This document shows, piece by piece, positions 44,559-56,559 of a stretch of DNA of 64,000 nt. Position 1 is the stretch's first letter. Every line of letters begins with the position of its first letter. A program made the translations under genes and the position numbers. Source of the stretch: Atriophallophorus winterbourni (taxonomy: Eukaryota > Platyhelminthes > Trematoda > Plagiorchiida > Microphallidae); contig JACCGJ010008725.1 in assembly GCA_013407085.1 (NCBI GenBank), forward strand, positions 93,992 through 157,991, written 5' to 3'. The notes beneath the pieces were generated by a model, which did no database searches, had not been told where the DNA came from, and saw nothing but the letters and a program-made list of their open reading frames with translations.

Positions 44559-44740
44559 TTGAATTCGACCTTTGGTCAGGCCGTTTTGAAAAAAGATATG
44601 AAAGCTCTTGACATGGTCCCCACGAGTTGGGAAGATCTTACTATTGACCGCTTACTTTGGAGAACGTGTGTACAGCGTCAACTCCAAGCTGGGGAACAGC
44701 AAATACTGCTCTCGACTGGTGAACATAGATCATTCTTTCG
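44559..44740 (+). pseudogene. LINE C-terminal fragment
   Basis: The frame reads D-M-K-A-L-D-M-V-P-T-S-W-E-D-L, then R-L-L-W-R-T-C-V-Q-R-Q-L, which is the pattern of the last ~50 residues of several LINE RT proteins (a short helix, then W-R-x-x-V). No RT palm upstream. Confidence 0.35.
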
Positions 44741-44989
44741 GTGTGCAAATGCCACTGATCAGATATCGTGTCTAAATTGCATTCACATGACCAATCCTAA
44801 GCTTGCTATGACCTTCACAAGTCGTGGTGGGCGCTAAGCTTGTTAAGACAGGCGAGATTAAGATCAATTGACGCACCACCACCACACCTGCATGGCGTAT
44901 AATGCCTTAATTGTTTTGTTCGTGACAGGTGTGAAGGACATCCGCTGATCGATTAGTTCGATAGCGTAATCCATGCCAACACTAGAGGT

Positions 44990-45580
44990 CATGCACGTTA
45001 ATGTTTGTCCGCTGCAGAACCGGACGCCAGATTGTGGAGTAGAACGCTCCGTACCTTATTAACGCACTTCAAATGCAAGTTTTGATCAGGAGTGTATATC
45101 AAGCAAACCTCCAGAGAACTATGTACTGGGATAACGAACACGAAATGTGAATCGGTAAGCAGCCACGCAATTCCAGTGAATATCCATCACTGGTCAACAA
45201 GGTGGATGGGGCTGATATCTCCACAATCTGGCGTCCGGTTCTGCAGCGGACAAACATTAACGTGCGTGACCCCTGGTGTGTACACCGATTACGCAATCAA
45301 GCGAATCTGTCAGCAGATTTCATTCACGCCTGCAACGGCCAAAACAATTGAGGGATTATGCAACATGTAGGGGTGGTGATGCGTTAATTGATCTCAATCT
45401 CACCTGTCTATTTGAACAAGCTCATGCGCCCACCACAGCCTGCGCATGTCTGAGCCAGCTTGGGATTGGTCAGGTGAATGCAATTCGTACTGATACCCTT
45501 GGTCTGACGAAACTTCTGTGTCGGAAGCGAAGCGATACCAATAAATTACGCTCAAACTGATTGATTAAAAACAGTCATCT
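44990..45580 (+). mobile_element. Penelope-like remnant with GIY-YIG scrap
   Basis: At 45,090-45,130 the translation gives G-V-Y-I-K-Q-T-S-R-E-L-C, matching the 9.3 kb copy except that the second G of Y-I-G is K. Further on N-K-V-D-G-A-D-I-S-T-I-W-R (about 45,197-45,236) matches its C-terminal end, and the sequence between 45,240 and 45,500 resembles 9,630-9,865. It closes with the family-A hammerhead-like motif at 45,504-45,533. Frameshifts and a stop break the protein. Confidence 0.65.
45504..45545 (+). ncRNA. Hammerhead-like motif (family A)
   Basis: CTGACGA at 45,504-45,510, hairpin with CTTC/GAAG arms, GAAGC at 45,529-45,533. The T after the G pair and the base after GAA vary between copies. 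Confidence 0.35.
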
Positions 45581-46535
45581 TCAAGAATATGATTCCCCGA
45601 TTTGTCACAAACATTCTCTACTACATTGCTCATCATCATTGATTCTATTCGATTGTACTAGGCCTCCTCTGTCTAAACGTTGTCCATTTATGTGATCGTC
45701 CAATAGTTAGCCTAGCGTACGAGTGACAGGCTTTTGCACAATAATGATCTTTTGCACTGACATTTTGCCGGTCAATAATGACATGCTCAACCATCTATCA
45801 ACGAAACGCATTTGGAGCACGCAGTTTTTGTCCTAAAAATGAAGCAACCGTAGCTCAAAGGTGAGTACAAGCAACCTATGTACAACGCAATTGGTTGCTT
45901 TTTTGTGATTATGAACACGGTAGACAACCTTTCGTGTAATTGAGTTTCAACTACCTTCAGTGGAGTGCTGAATTATTCACTGCCTTTAATTAGTTGCGAA
46001 CGAAAACTCACTACTGCCTTGCAACTTTGGCCACAATCTTAGTGAACGATTTTCCGATCCCTTGGGGTTGAAATGATTCTCGAGCTTCTTTTAGTGTTCA
46101 ACATCTTGTGCCTCGAGTAGTGTTGCTGAAGAATGTAAATTTTACGGACCCTTGTGGAATAGAGATTTGATAAACTCCTAAGAATTATCCATCTGACATC
46201 ACTATAGAGGGATTTACCAATGAACAGTGTACGTCAGTAGTGCCTCTTACTATGTGATGATTTGATATCGCGACGATGGATCGGCTTGCAAGATTTTTAA
46301 TTTGTCATTGTCCTCCAACGTAATCGTTCTAATGTCAGTTGGGATGAGAACACTGTCATCAGAAATTCAAAGGGGTTAAATGGTTTATTCATCGTTTGTT
46401 GTCCAGCGTTATAGTCCGATAGAATGTTAAACACAACTTCTACGTTTCGCTGCTGGAAGCCGCTCTAATGATCACGCCGCAATTCAAAAATAAATCGTTA
46501 AACTTACCGATCAATAATCTCATTAGACGGGGAAT
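45581..46535. other. No gene recognised
   Basis: No supported frame. May contain the promoter of the gene starting at 46,536. Confidence 0.35.
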
Positions 46536-47456
46536 ATGCCTGTTGGCAGACCTCTGATAAAGAAAACCACGCAATCTTTGCGTCGTGTTCCCATCACACC
46601 GCCGAGGTCGAGAAATGACTCTAATAGTGAAACAAGATCAGCGAAAGAAATCCTGCTTCAGTTGGATTCGAATTTTTCTCGTGCTGTGGGCATCTTGAAC
46701 AAGTACATGCCCAGTGAAGAATCAGCAACCTATAACCCGAATGATTTAAATCAGAACAAGGCAGTCGGAAGTGAAAGTGACTTGCTGTCTTCCCCGCAAG
46801 TCAACTCGCCATCTGGATCTCGTACTGGAAAGAACTACATTGAATCAGAGCAGCGTGGAGGTTCGACCATGTCAGATTTGCATAACACCGAATATGTCGA
46901 CGAATCCAAGGATGTGAACGCAAAACTGTCTCCGAATGTGAAAACTTTGTCCGATCGTGCAAGTGATCTGTTTGGTAGCCCAACTAACAAGCTTGGAACA
47001 CCCACAACATCAACGACTACCCGTCGGATGAGTGGACGCCCTGGGAGTATGGACATGAATCCCAGTTTTAGTCCAAATCCGCGAAACGCTCCTAGACCGT
47101 ATTCTTCCTCGCCCATGACAGCTTCCTCTTCACAATCAAGACGAGAAGATACGTTGAACAAGTCCAGCAGGACATACCCGTCTTTAATGCGTTCAATGGA
47201 TCGGAGACGAAAGAAACCAGAAATCGATATTAACGATTTGGATTTGGAACCCGAGTCTGATGATGACGATGATATAAGTGGTGGAAGTGGACATGGAGAT
47301 GATGAGAGCGGAACAGCTAGTACTTATACGAACTATCTACTGGATGCAGACCCATCAGCCGCTCGTGACCTCGACAACGCCAGTCCAAAAACGTTGGCAC
47401 TCTGTCGAAAACACGCGTGCCACTACTGCGTGTTTGTATATTTCCCTTCGCATACT
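46536..47456 (+). CDS. Probable 5' exon, Ser-rich protein with acidic tract
   Basis: An open frame from ATG 46,536 running to 47,540; a perfect donor (ACT|GTGAGT) at 47,457 suggests that the exon ends there (307 codons). The protein starts M-P-V-G-R-P-L with a basic stretch, then a helical A-K-E-I-L-L-Q-L-D-S-N-F segment (about 37-48), a long Ser/Pro/Asn/Thr-rich middle (about 85-215) and an acidic D-L-E-P-E-S-D-D-D-D-D patch near residue 235-247. No known domain was recognised. The length and steady codon pattern make chance unlikely; the composition fits a disordered N-terminal region of a larger protein, whose further exons I could not find. Confidence 0.6.
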
Positions 47457-47540
47457 GTGAGTTCTGAAATACTCGGTTATGCATATCAATGCGGGTTCAA
47501 ATATGATGTTGATATCTTGAATGAGTGTACTACCATGTAG

Positions 47541-48629
47541 TACATTTTAATAGTTTAATATTTTGTTAACAAATAAGAAACGAGAAGCCTTAAAAAAATC
47601 ACACAGTCACGTTTACATTGGATCAAAAAGATAAAGTTGAGTAAAGTCCGGATTTGCCATGCTTAATAGCTTACCACACTCGCGTTCAGCCTAAACCTTG
47701 TGACATTTGAACAGGTAGAGAATAACAGCTACCCACCACATCCTTCGGAGCAGGGTAATTTATCTGAAATGATGGTAAGCTAAGAAAATTGGGAAAAGAG
47801 ACTAGAAATGTGGTTTGCATAGAAAGTGGACTCATTGTTGCAATAGACTCGGTAAACACATATCCGTGGTTATGACACGATAATGACCTTCAAGAAAATG
47901 TACGTTTAGTTATACTGGGAGAAGGAGCAGGTACAACATCTTCCGGAAGATTCTTTTAATTGACAAAAACTCAAACGGAAGTTTCTTTTCTCAATTGTTG
48001 CGTAAGTAGTGATAATTCGATGTCCTCAGACTGTTAAAGTAGTATGAGATTTCCCGGTATCGTCCGTATTTCATGGAAAACAGATTGAAATTCTCCAGGA
48101 TTTAAGGGTAGAGTACATGCTTTCGATCTTGTGTACATCATGAGAAATTTATTTTCGACCGTTATGGTTGGAGTAATTGATTAACCACAGCTTAGTAAAA
48201 TCTAATGGCTTTCGATCATTTTTACAATGACCAAACCTGTCACTTTATACATGTTATTTCTTTGGTAGCAGTTTTATCACGAACCACGGCTCGGGGTTTA
48301 AGTATAGAGTTTATAAAAGGACAATTATCAGGTTGTCTATAGCAAATAAGTAAGATAACCAACTACCTATAGTAATTAGTTTGTTTCACTGATTTTGCTG
48401 CATTATTTTAGTTCCAAAAACAAAATAACTCAAATATAAGTTGTGCGCTACAATAAACCCGAATGTGTGGTGGTTAATTCGGTTCGCGGCTATATTACTT
48501 AATTTCAGAGCATACACGTTTCGCAGCTGATGTTAGCTTCCTTCGGTCGATGTCCATCGTGGATGTACATGACAAGCAGTGGCGGTTCCATGCTCCGCAG
48601 CGTTTTAGATGACTAAACAGTCCGATTCG
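47541..48629. other. No gene recognised
   Basis: AT-rich sequence with stops in all frames; may be intronic to the gene at 46.5 kb. Confidence 0.35.
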
Positions 48630-48985
48630 AGAGGACCAATCTCTACCGCAGCGCTCATAGCGATGGACAGTACTCGGTCAAGTGGCGACAGATGCACGCC
48701 AGCGGTGTGATCGACATTCAGCAGCCGAGACCAGCATCTGTTATTCTTTAGCCTCGAAATGACGCTGTTCACACGGTCTTCAAAGTGAGCTGGCAAGAAC
48801 ATATGCTTCCCAATTCTCGGGGACCACGTCAAAAGCTTTCGTAGTTCATTTGCAAATATCATTGTACCGCAAGTGCGCTTTGCAAAGGGTCAACTTCCTG
48901 ATTTCAACATCATAGAATATATCTTTCTTTCCATTCTGCAGACAACCCAGCTGGTGTAAGCGGCGCTATCATAGTTTAGGGAACA
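48630..48985 (+). repeat. Interspersed repeat D, copy 2
   Basis: Matches 32,285-32,610. Its minus strand keeps an 85-codon frame (48,862-48,605) with S-P-R-I-G-K-H and P-A-H-F-E-D-R-V-N-S-V-I, alike in both copies. Confidence 0.5.
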
Positions 48986-48989
48986 TGCT

Positions 48990-50765
48990 CTGTAACCTGC
49001 ACTTGGCAAACAACTTGGATTTTACTTGAATATTGCCGTTCGGATTGCATCTGCGAAAAGCTTCTCGTTCAGAATAAGCCAAGCGTCACCGAAAGGGGCT
49101 GTGCGAATAAGGTAGTTGTAGTCATTATATTCACAAATTTACTATTACCAATGGTCGCGAGTGACGTCGCAGGGCCTACAATGTTCACCCAAATCTAGTT
49201 TATCATTAACGCCCAATATTCCAAACTCTAGCCAGTATGCTCACGAATTGCTTCCATTTTTTATTTATTGAGGAATTTTATATTATATACATTAATCCCA
49301 TCGGTATGCTTTGAAGCTTTTAACCTGTTTCTCTCACCCTTGATTCAGAGGTAACTCGTGATTCTTTCCAATAAACTGGTCCAGTCAAAAATGCATTTTC
49401 TTAGGTGTTGCAATACATATTGGATAGTTCGATCTAAAATGTTTGCTGGAACACCGGTTCGTCGAGAAAACCCAGCTTTCGCCTTGTCGATTCGAGAAAA
49501 ATCTATAGCATATCTGTCCTGACATGTGAATTCAATCCAAAACCGAATTTCCTCTTTCGAGGCACTCAACCCGCGCTTTATTTAGGAGTATTCCTGCTTC
49601 TGAATCTGTTTAGCTACACAATCCACGCATGCCATCCATGTGTATTTGATAACTCGCAGTTTATTACGTAAGACGTATTGACTCATGCTAAGTATTCAAC
49701 TGGACTATACTTCACATTACAAGTTTATTTTTTACCTTTTTCTTGAACGAATATTTACTATGATATGGTAATTGTGAATCTATGTGCTTTTGTGACCATA
49801 AATTCTTGAATCTTGAAGTTATCCTACTTATTTTTTTCCTATCAATAGACTCGACGCCGTGTTTGCTTGTTATCGCTTGATCTGAATTCAGTTTACACCT
49901 AATTTGCGCAAGGGCATCGCCTTCATTTTAAAATAATCTTTCACAAAGGCAGTGCACGAACCACAGGCGATTAAGAAACAACTTTCAATGCTGCACCTGT
50001 TTGGTACTAAGTCACAACACGTTGTCATTGGCTTCATCTCTAACGTCTTATGCAGGTGCTATTTTCACACTGTCAAAACCATTTTGTCAGGATAGTTGTG
50101 AGAAAAATTGTCCAAGAACTTGGTATGCCTTGTGAGTAAAACTTTTCTTCAAAGACCTCCGCCAAACTTGCTCCCCAGCCAAGGGATAAGCGACCTGGGG
50201 GTATTTCATTCAATGCTGTCTTTTCTCGTCACTTGAATCTCTTCCCACTACTTTTTGCCTCCAGTGGTCTGGGAATCGAAAATGTGATGGGTTGATCGTG
50301 GTCGTAATTAGCAAAATCTTTCCCGCGTTAAACTTCGAAGATCATCCTCCTCACATCTTTGATCGGGCCAATTCAACTTCCCTCGAAATTCACGTACCCA
50401 CGTACGAAAATCATATAAACCAGTGGTGGAGTTCTCGCCGATTTAGTTGTCCCTCGAGGGCTATTAGGCTAACCGATCAATGCATTCTCTATAATTCTAT
50501 GGGAACATGATGCGGGTCATTACCGAAATTTGCTTTACATGACGTTAAGTACACGGTTGGATAAGGATGACACTAACGACCTGTTCAATCGCGTGTAAAC
50601 ACGTGGATATCCCTGCGCGCACACACAGACACATGCACACACTTCTTTTACTCAGTTAATATCAACCAGGGAATTCGAACTACAATATTGTGACAGCCGG
50701 ATAAATATTTTTTGTTTCGCCTACCAGTGTCTGGTAGCCGCGCCTCTTGCAAGGCAGCTGTGATG
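48990..50765. other. No gene recognised
   Basis: Short frames only. The minus frame 49,569-49,345 (74 codons, starting M-S-A-S-K-E-E-I-R-F-W) has balanced composition but no recognised family. Confidence 0.3.
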
Positions 50766-50769
50766 CAGA

Positions 50770-50990
50770 TTCACGCAACTATGGATTGTTGTTCAAACCA
50801 AGCATCCCTTATCCCAGATGTTTGTGCTTACTCTTCTTCCGTCGTTATTTAAGTCCCTTCGTTCCCCTATCAATTCGGATTTTTTTGTATGGCAGCTAAG
50901 CATTCGGTACCTGATACCGATGTCGTGCTCTCCTTGATGATGATGATGATGATGAGGAGGAGGAGGAGGAGGATGAGATTTTCATTATAC
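50770..50990 (+). repeat. SINE-like repeat F, copy 2, with GAT/GAG tail
   Basis: Body matches 34,780-34,900 and 55,670-55,790. Tail at 50,934-50,977 is (GAT)n followed by (GAG)n, a tail type common in SINEs mobilised by LINEs. Confidence 0.5.
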
Positions 50991-53900
50991 CCACGTGTAA
51001 AATGAGTACGAACAATAGCTGAAAAATAATAGGGAAAACATTATACACTGTCGAGTGGGTGAGTTGAGGTCACCGGTGCAACAGGCTATTAGCCTCACCA
51101 TATGAGCCCCATGGCTTAAGAAGGAATGAAAAAATATTCAACAAAGTCAGATTGTACGAATCGGCAGTATGCACCGTTCAAAAACCAGGTGATAAAATGT
51201 TTGACTGCTACCATCAACTAGATTGACAAACTGAGTTGTTATGCGAGCGAATAATTGTTAACATGGTTCTTCATTTAAGTTGGTAGTTGTTCTCAGAGCT
51301 TGTGGTTGTTTCGTCATCAAACTAGATGACATTATAAGCGAGTTGGTGTTAAGCATCATTCGAATTTATCTGCTGCGTGCGACCACTTTCGCTAGGATTA
51401 TTGCGTGCCCTAGCTGTTAGCGTGTCCTCATTGGTCCGTAGATCCCATCCAGTTGAACGCGTTTTTCATTTTAGCAGATAAGCTTTCAATCTACTACCAA
51501 ATCCTTTGTAAAACTCCTTGATTCATTTAGTCCCGTCTTATCAATGCTCCCGGGAACTCTTTAGACGCAAAAGCTTCCATGTGACGCTTAGCGCCAAATG
51601 TCGGTAGGGCAGCACGCTAGTTTCCAATTGATTCATCTACCTGCCAAACGATATCACTCTTTGGCCTGGTGCTTTTTGATTGAACCGGGAGAACATGCAA
51701 TTATGCAGTAATTTAGTTCTGTGCAGGTACTCCTAGTTGCATTGATTACCACCATTAACAGACTGTCTTGACGAACGCGTCGCAGCTTCGCTTTCATTCT
51801 GTGTCATAAATGTTGCTTGGCCAGAACCGCCTTCCAAGACCTCATTCCAAACGGACACTTAATGAGAAGCACCATTTCGAGTTAAGGAAAACGCCTAAAA
51901 CAGAAAAGCTCCAAGCTATAATGATTCAATTAAACCTCTAAAATGTTTAGGATAAGTCATTTCTCCGAGAGATTCCACACGGTACTTGTTTATGTTCAGT
52001 TAAAATATTCTACAAATACTGTATCATGTGTACTACGAATAAATTAAAAATCGCCCCTTATTCGCCCGATTGGTCGCTAAAGTTAACGTGAAGGATACGG
52101 AACTTGTGGTCGAAATTTTGATTATCATGTCTCAAAATGTGTGCTATAATCGCTTATGAAATCTTGCACCAGGCAGAAACAGCGGTAATTAATCGGATTA
52201 ATTTGAGTTTGAGCGGTTTGAAGCTAATGCGTGGCATATCCGTAGTTAATAATCAACCAAAGCAATTGTTTCATTTATTTGTTTAGTCTCATCTAAAATT
52301 CGCGATAGTGACCACGACACTTTGAGCTCTACCGTTCCTGTTATTTAATGTCTTTGTTAACCAGCGTGGCTTGTGCGTCAAAACTAGATTCTCTCCAAAG
52401 CTTAAATGCCAGTCGTTCAAAGTACTTTACCCCCCTTAAAGTATGTTCGAACGCACCCAGTGTAATGTGAACTGATTGGTTGTTTAAGCTAGAAATATCT
52501 CACCATTGGCTATTTAGGAAATATCCAATCGCACACCGCTTTTTACTCGGTAAAAGCAACTAAAGATGTTGTCGCAAATAATTGGGTTTTTGCACAAAGT
52601 CAGATCAGCGTTCGAATGTCAGGTCACGGATACGCATATCTGATGAGCGGCAATAACGGCGAAACCAGTTGTGTGGTTCCGCCCTGCTTTTCGAACGTCA
52701 TATACTACTTATTGATAAAAATCAAGCTTCAATCAAAAATTAGCCAGCGTGCTGTTATTGGAATGTTGAAAAATATTCCAAACAGTCATTGGCGCTGCAT
52801 TGCGCCACTTGTGGGACTTAGATTAGTCCCCACATAAAAGCTAAATTTCAATTTACAAATGAGGATTTATCCTCGAAATCGCTGATGTTGTCAATGTTGT
52901 GAATATGGTGTATGTTGCGTTAGAATTTGCAAATACGCAATTACGCACAGCTGTATGACCCAATTTTCACACATAAGCAAGCCGGGCAACGGCCATTGGG
53001 GGGCATATTTGTTCAACCAAATAATTTCTAGGGTATACAGTCGAATACACCGACTGATTTTGCTCTTGATTATTTCACACGGTGTGTGGACTTTTCAGGA
53101 AAGTTTAAACTAGTCAAATTATTGTAGTTAAATATTGAATTTTGTTCCCTATCATATCCATTGATTCCCGTTCGGTTTGAAATATATTTCAACGCTTACA
53201 GTCAGATGATGTTCAGTATGGTCAGTTTTTTTATAAGGCTAGTTAGAAACTCCAAGGACATACTTTATCCCTGTATGTTATGGACTTTCTATTAACTGAA
53301 TATCTTTGTTCAACCATCCCATGTTTATATAGCATTGGGAGGAATGTAGGTTGAAATTAACTTGCTGATGATATCGAGATCAAACGAAGCAAGAGCTTTT
53401 GTGAGGAGGCACAAAGTTGCTTTCAGCTATGATTCGAAAGCATTATTAGTCAAGAATTTCTCAAGCTATCTTTGGATAACCGACCCATACGGGGGAGCTT
53501 AGTTAGCCAATCAAATCCATAGAAATGGTAAGAACGCCCTTTTTGTTATCCTTAGACCACAGTGAAACATTTTAAATTTGAGTTGAATTTGAGTTATGAA
53601 TCTGTCTATGAACATGGGGCCGGATTGTGCTAGCTTATTCATTTATTTTTAGGTTAAAATTGTTTTTAGCGAAAGAATCTAAAACGGTCTGTTAAATAAA
53701 TTTAGCACCGTTGTTATTAGCATTTATAGCTGATTTTAATCGATTAATCAGCTGATGTAATCTCGGTTGCTTGAAATATTTCTGCGCAATCAAGTTTGAC
53801 ACATTTGGCGTAACAGGGGGTTTGTGCGTCAGAAAAAAAAAGAAATTAAAATGGCTGTTTCCAAACTATTTTTGCATGCAAAATGTTAAACCTCTTGTGA

Positions 53901-54011
53901 CATTTAGCGAATCATTTATGTTGTGGCATTTATCTTGTTGAGAGAAGCCGGGTGTGATAGCGAACATCCTGCTATTTGTCGCGACATTCGGGTAATCAGC
54001 CCAACATTAAC
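50991..54011. other. No gene recognised
   Basis: Mostly AT-rich with short frames; no motif or repeat I could support. Confidence 0.35.
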
Positions 54012-54545
54012 CGTGTTACACCCCCGCTTTGCACGCACGCACGCACATCCATCGCGTCTCAGATTCACCTATGAGGTCAACCTGTCCAACACTAATGGCT
54101 TTCACCCACGCCCCCCACAACACAAGAGAAAGCCGATTGGTCAAACGCACAAATAACAAAACACGGCTATCTTATATAGGCCAACCACAGCACTGATACT
54201 CAAGCATGCCTTTCTCGTTTGTCACTTCGATCCGATTTGTCAATCGATATTCGTGCCAACCGGGACAAATCAAGCCCTCGCCAAACAGGGCTCGTTTGAC
54301 TGACATTGACGAATTGCATATTGTTCGATTGCGGCTGACGTTGTCGCTAGAATCGTTCGAATGCACTCAATCCGAAACCTGAAATATTATGAGTTCGCAA
54401 TTGTCGTATTCGATCTTTTCGGCGCTTCTTGCTCTTGTGCCGGAAGGTGGAGTTCTGCGTGTCATTCGAAAGCTCGTGAATAGCGCTCATCGCTAATGCA
54501 CTTCGTACATCCACGGTATTATATGTTTATTTCACAGTTATAATT
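54012..54545 (+). repeat. LTR-like repeat (family E), copy 2
   Basis: Starts at TGTTACACCCCCGC near 54,015 (TG start as in an LTR), has the CTTATATAGGCC TATA-like box at about 54,170, and matches 16,865-17,395 through the GCCGGAAGGTGGAGTTCTGC box. No internal retroelement region adjoins, so it would be a solo LTR. Confidence 0.5.
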
Positions 54546-54593
54546 TTCCGGTAAAGGAAAACCATGTTCATTAAATGAAGCTTACTTCTCTAG

Positions 54594-54927
54594 GTAGACG
54601 AGGATTTGATGCCATTCAGAAGAAAAGCCTTCATGGACAAAGTCGCTCGCATTCAAAATCCCGAGCACGTCCGCGAGGTGAGAGAAACCCGATGTGCACG
54701 CGATGCGTATGCGGATCGGCGAATCAAGTGCATCGAACGTCAGTCCGGCACACAGATCCGCCTGAGCGAGTTGGACCCCACGTGCGCCTTCATCAAAGGT
54801 CTTCCACGAAGACGTCTCACGATCGCTGGCCCAACATTCGCTCACATCACGTGTGCATTGAATCTGTTCGAAACACTGCTACCGAGAGTGATAAAGAACG
54901 CTATTTTCCCATACCGTTTGCCAGAAG
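54594..54927 (+). CDS. Probable internal exon with KH-like domain
   Basis: The frame is open between a good acceptor (CTTACTTCTCTAG at 54,593) and a donor (AAG|GTATTT at 54,928), with reading frame 0 at the start. Counting from the Met at 54,609, residues 15-95 look like a type I KH fold: an N-terminal basic helix, R-R-I-K-C-I-E-R-Q-S-G-T-Q-I (37-50) matching the I-K-x-I-E-x-x-T-G-T-x-I core, then G-x-P-x-R-R-L-T-I-A-G-P (64-75) and the long C-terminal helix ending L-L-P-R-V-I. KH proteins bind single-stranded RNA or DNA. The GXXG loop that should precede the I-K-x-I-E is replaced by A-Y-A-D-R, so binding may be lost or altered. The frame continues to 55,076 but that part looks like intron. 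Confidence 0.5.
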
Positions 54928-54929
54928 GT

Positions 54930-55599
54930 ATTTCCACCAGGTTTCCGTCCGGGACTAGAATTAGCTCGGTGCATCAATGGAGCCATGGCCGAGCAGATGG
55001 AACTGTGTTCTTGCGCAGTCAACTAGACGACCGGGGTGGCTGGCGAAGCTTCTTGTCAGCAAACAGAGATTTGTGAATTTGGTTCATGAAAATTCGACCT
55101 TGGTGAGTCACGTGTGTCATGGCAACACACCGAAATTGTAGCTATTATTTTCATGTTTGTCAACACCGAGATCCTTATAAACATGAACATCCTGGATCCA
55201 TTGTTATACATACTTGGTATGCCGAGAGAAATGCACAGGTTTTCAAGCTAAAATTGCAGATTCTTTATACCAATTGAATAACATGCAGGAAGACGCTGTT
55301 TGAGTACATCTCGTTAACATCGTTGTGGAGCTCGTTGTTCTCTGTGCTTCCCTCATTCTACCACTACTTGGCGAGCAAGGGAAAATGCATCGTTCTTTTA
55401 ATATAACCTCAAACATTGAGCAATTTGACCAATGAACCTTAATCGTCCGTAGTGTTGATGTCGTTTACCTATAGCTAGTTTTCTTGGCGCGAAGCGTAAA
55501 TGGACTAGCTAATCTTGTATGTTGTCAAGTGGAGTGACGATGAAAGCTTGTTATGTTGCTGGGCAGTGAAAGCCACAAGGAAAGGGTTGTGCTAATATC
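54930..55599. other. No gene recognised
   Basis: Probably intron downstream of the KH-like exon; no further exon recognised. Confidence 0.3.
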
Positions 55600-55825
55600 G
55601 CTCTACTTGTTTACGAAGCTTGATTAAATGCCTGTTCCGTTCGAGGTGTAGATATCTCATCCCAGTTTGTTTGCACTTACTCTTCTATAGATTCCGTAGC
55701 TGTCTTAGTCCCGCCCGTTCCATCTTTTAAGATTTTACTTTTTTCATGGTTGTATGGCAGTTAAGCATCCAGCATAGGCTATCGTTGTAGTGTTGTCCCT
55801 GTTGATGATAAACATGTACTAATCA
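55600..55825 (+). repeat. SINE-like repeat F, copy 3
   Basis: Shares GAAGCTTGATT, TTAGTCCCGCCCGTTCC and CATGGTTGTATGGCAGTTAAG with the 34.7 kb copy, in the same order; ends with a short GATGAT. Confidence 0.55.
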
Positions 55826-55977
55826 ATATCAAACCATTGTTGTGATGCCTATTTGGCAAGTGGTTGAAGATTAGAAGTTACACAGTGTGAGCCATCCATT
55901 TTTCATTTTATTCCAATGGCTTTATTAATCCACGACACAATCAACTAATCCCACTGTCAATTGGTGCCACAAGCATT

Positions 55978-56003
55978 CACACACACACACGCACACGCAC
56001 ACA
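55978..56003. repeat. (AC)n microsatellite
   Basis: Thirteen AC units with GC interruptions. Confidence 0.9.
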
Positions 56004-56491
56004 TCCTTTTGTATAGCTGTTTTCGACAACAATGCAAACACCTTCAAGATCGCCATAAACTTTGTCGTCCCGCATCACCACCGACCTCTTCCACGACCTC
56101 CCCTGTGTATTAATCATGGCATTGGCTTCGTCTTAACTAAAATAAACCAGTATGTACAATATGACATCTCACATTTCCTACGGTGTGAACTGTCCGACTG
56201 CTTCCGGTGTCCTATTCACGCTTGTGTGACAACAAAATATTCGTTTTAAGTTTGGCCCGCAATCGTATCTGTCAGATGTAGGCGGTAAGCGAAGGTATTG
56301 CGCTACATTGCGTTTGAACAGTAGCGTTCGATATGCGGCCAAGGAAGGCCCAAGGAAACAATGGCCGCGCACTTCAAATGATCGTAGAATTTGTAATTAA
56401 AGTGGTCATATCTCACATTCCTATGGCAAGAAAAACATACTAAGGTATAGACTGTTTCTAGGCTCACTGAACCTAATCTTGCTGTCTCCAC

Positions 56492-56544
56492 CTGATGACG
56501 GCAAACAGCCAGAAACCGGTAGTGGAGAACACATCACTTTGGTC
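56492..56544 (+). ncRNA. Hammerhead-like motif, most complete copy (family B)
   Basis: CTGATGA (56,492-56,498), stem II GGC-AAACA-GCC, GAAA (56,512-56,515), stem III CCGG-T-AGTG pairing with CACTTTGG (two C-G, two G-U, one bulged U, then four Watson-Crick pairs), ending in U-C at 56,543-56,544 where hammerheads cleave. The core is thus complete for stems II and III. Stem I pairing between the sequence before 56,492 and after 56,544 is not evident, so activity is uncertain. Confidence 0.5.
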
Positions 56545-56559
56545 ATACTAAAGTATAAT

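Noticed and set aside
46801..47161. Minus-strand frames opposite the 46.5 kb ORF
   Set aside because: Shadow frames; composition mirrors the Ser-rich sense frame.
54575..54958. 127-codon frame overlapping the KH-like exon
   Set aside because: Arg/Ser-rich shadow frame; the KH-like frame has the domain pattern and matching splice sites.
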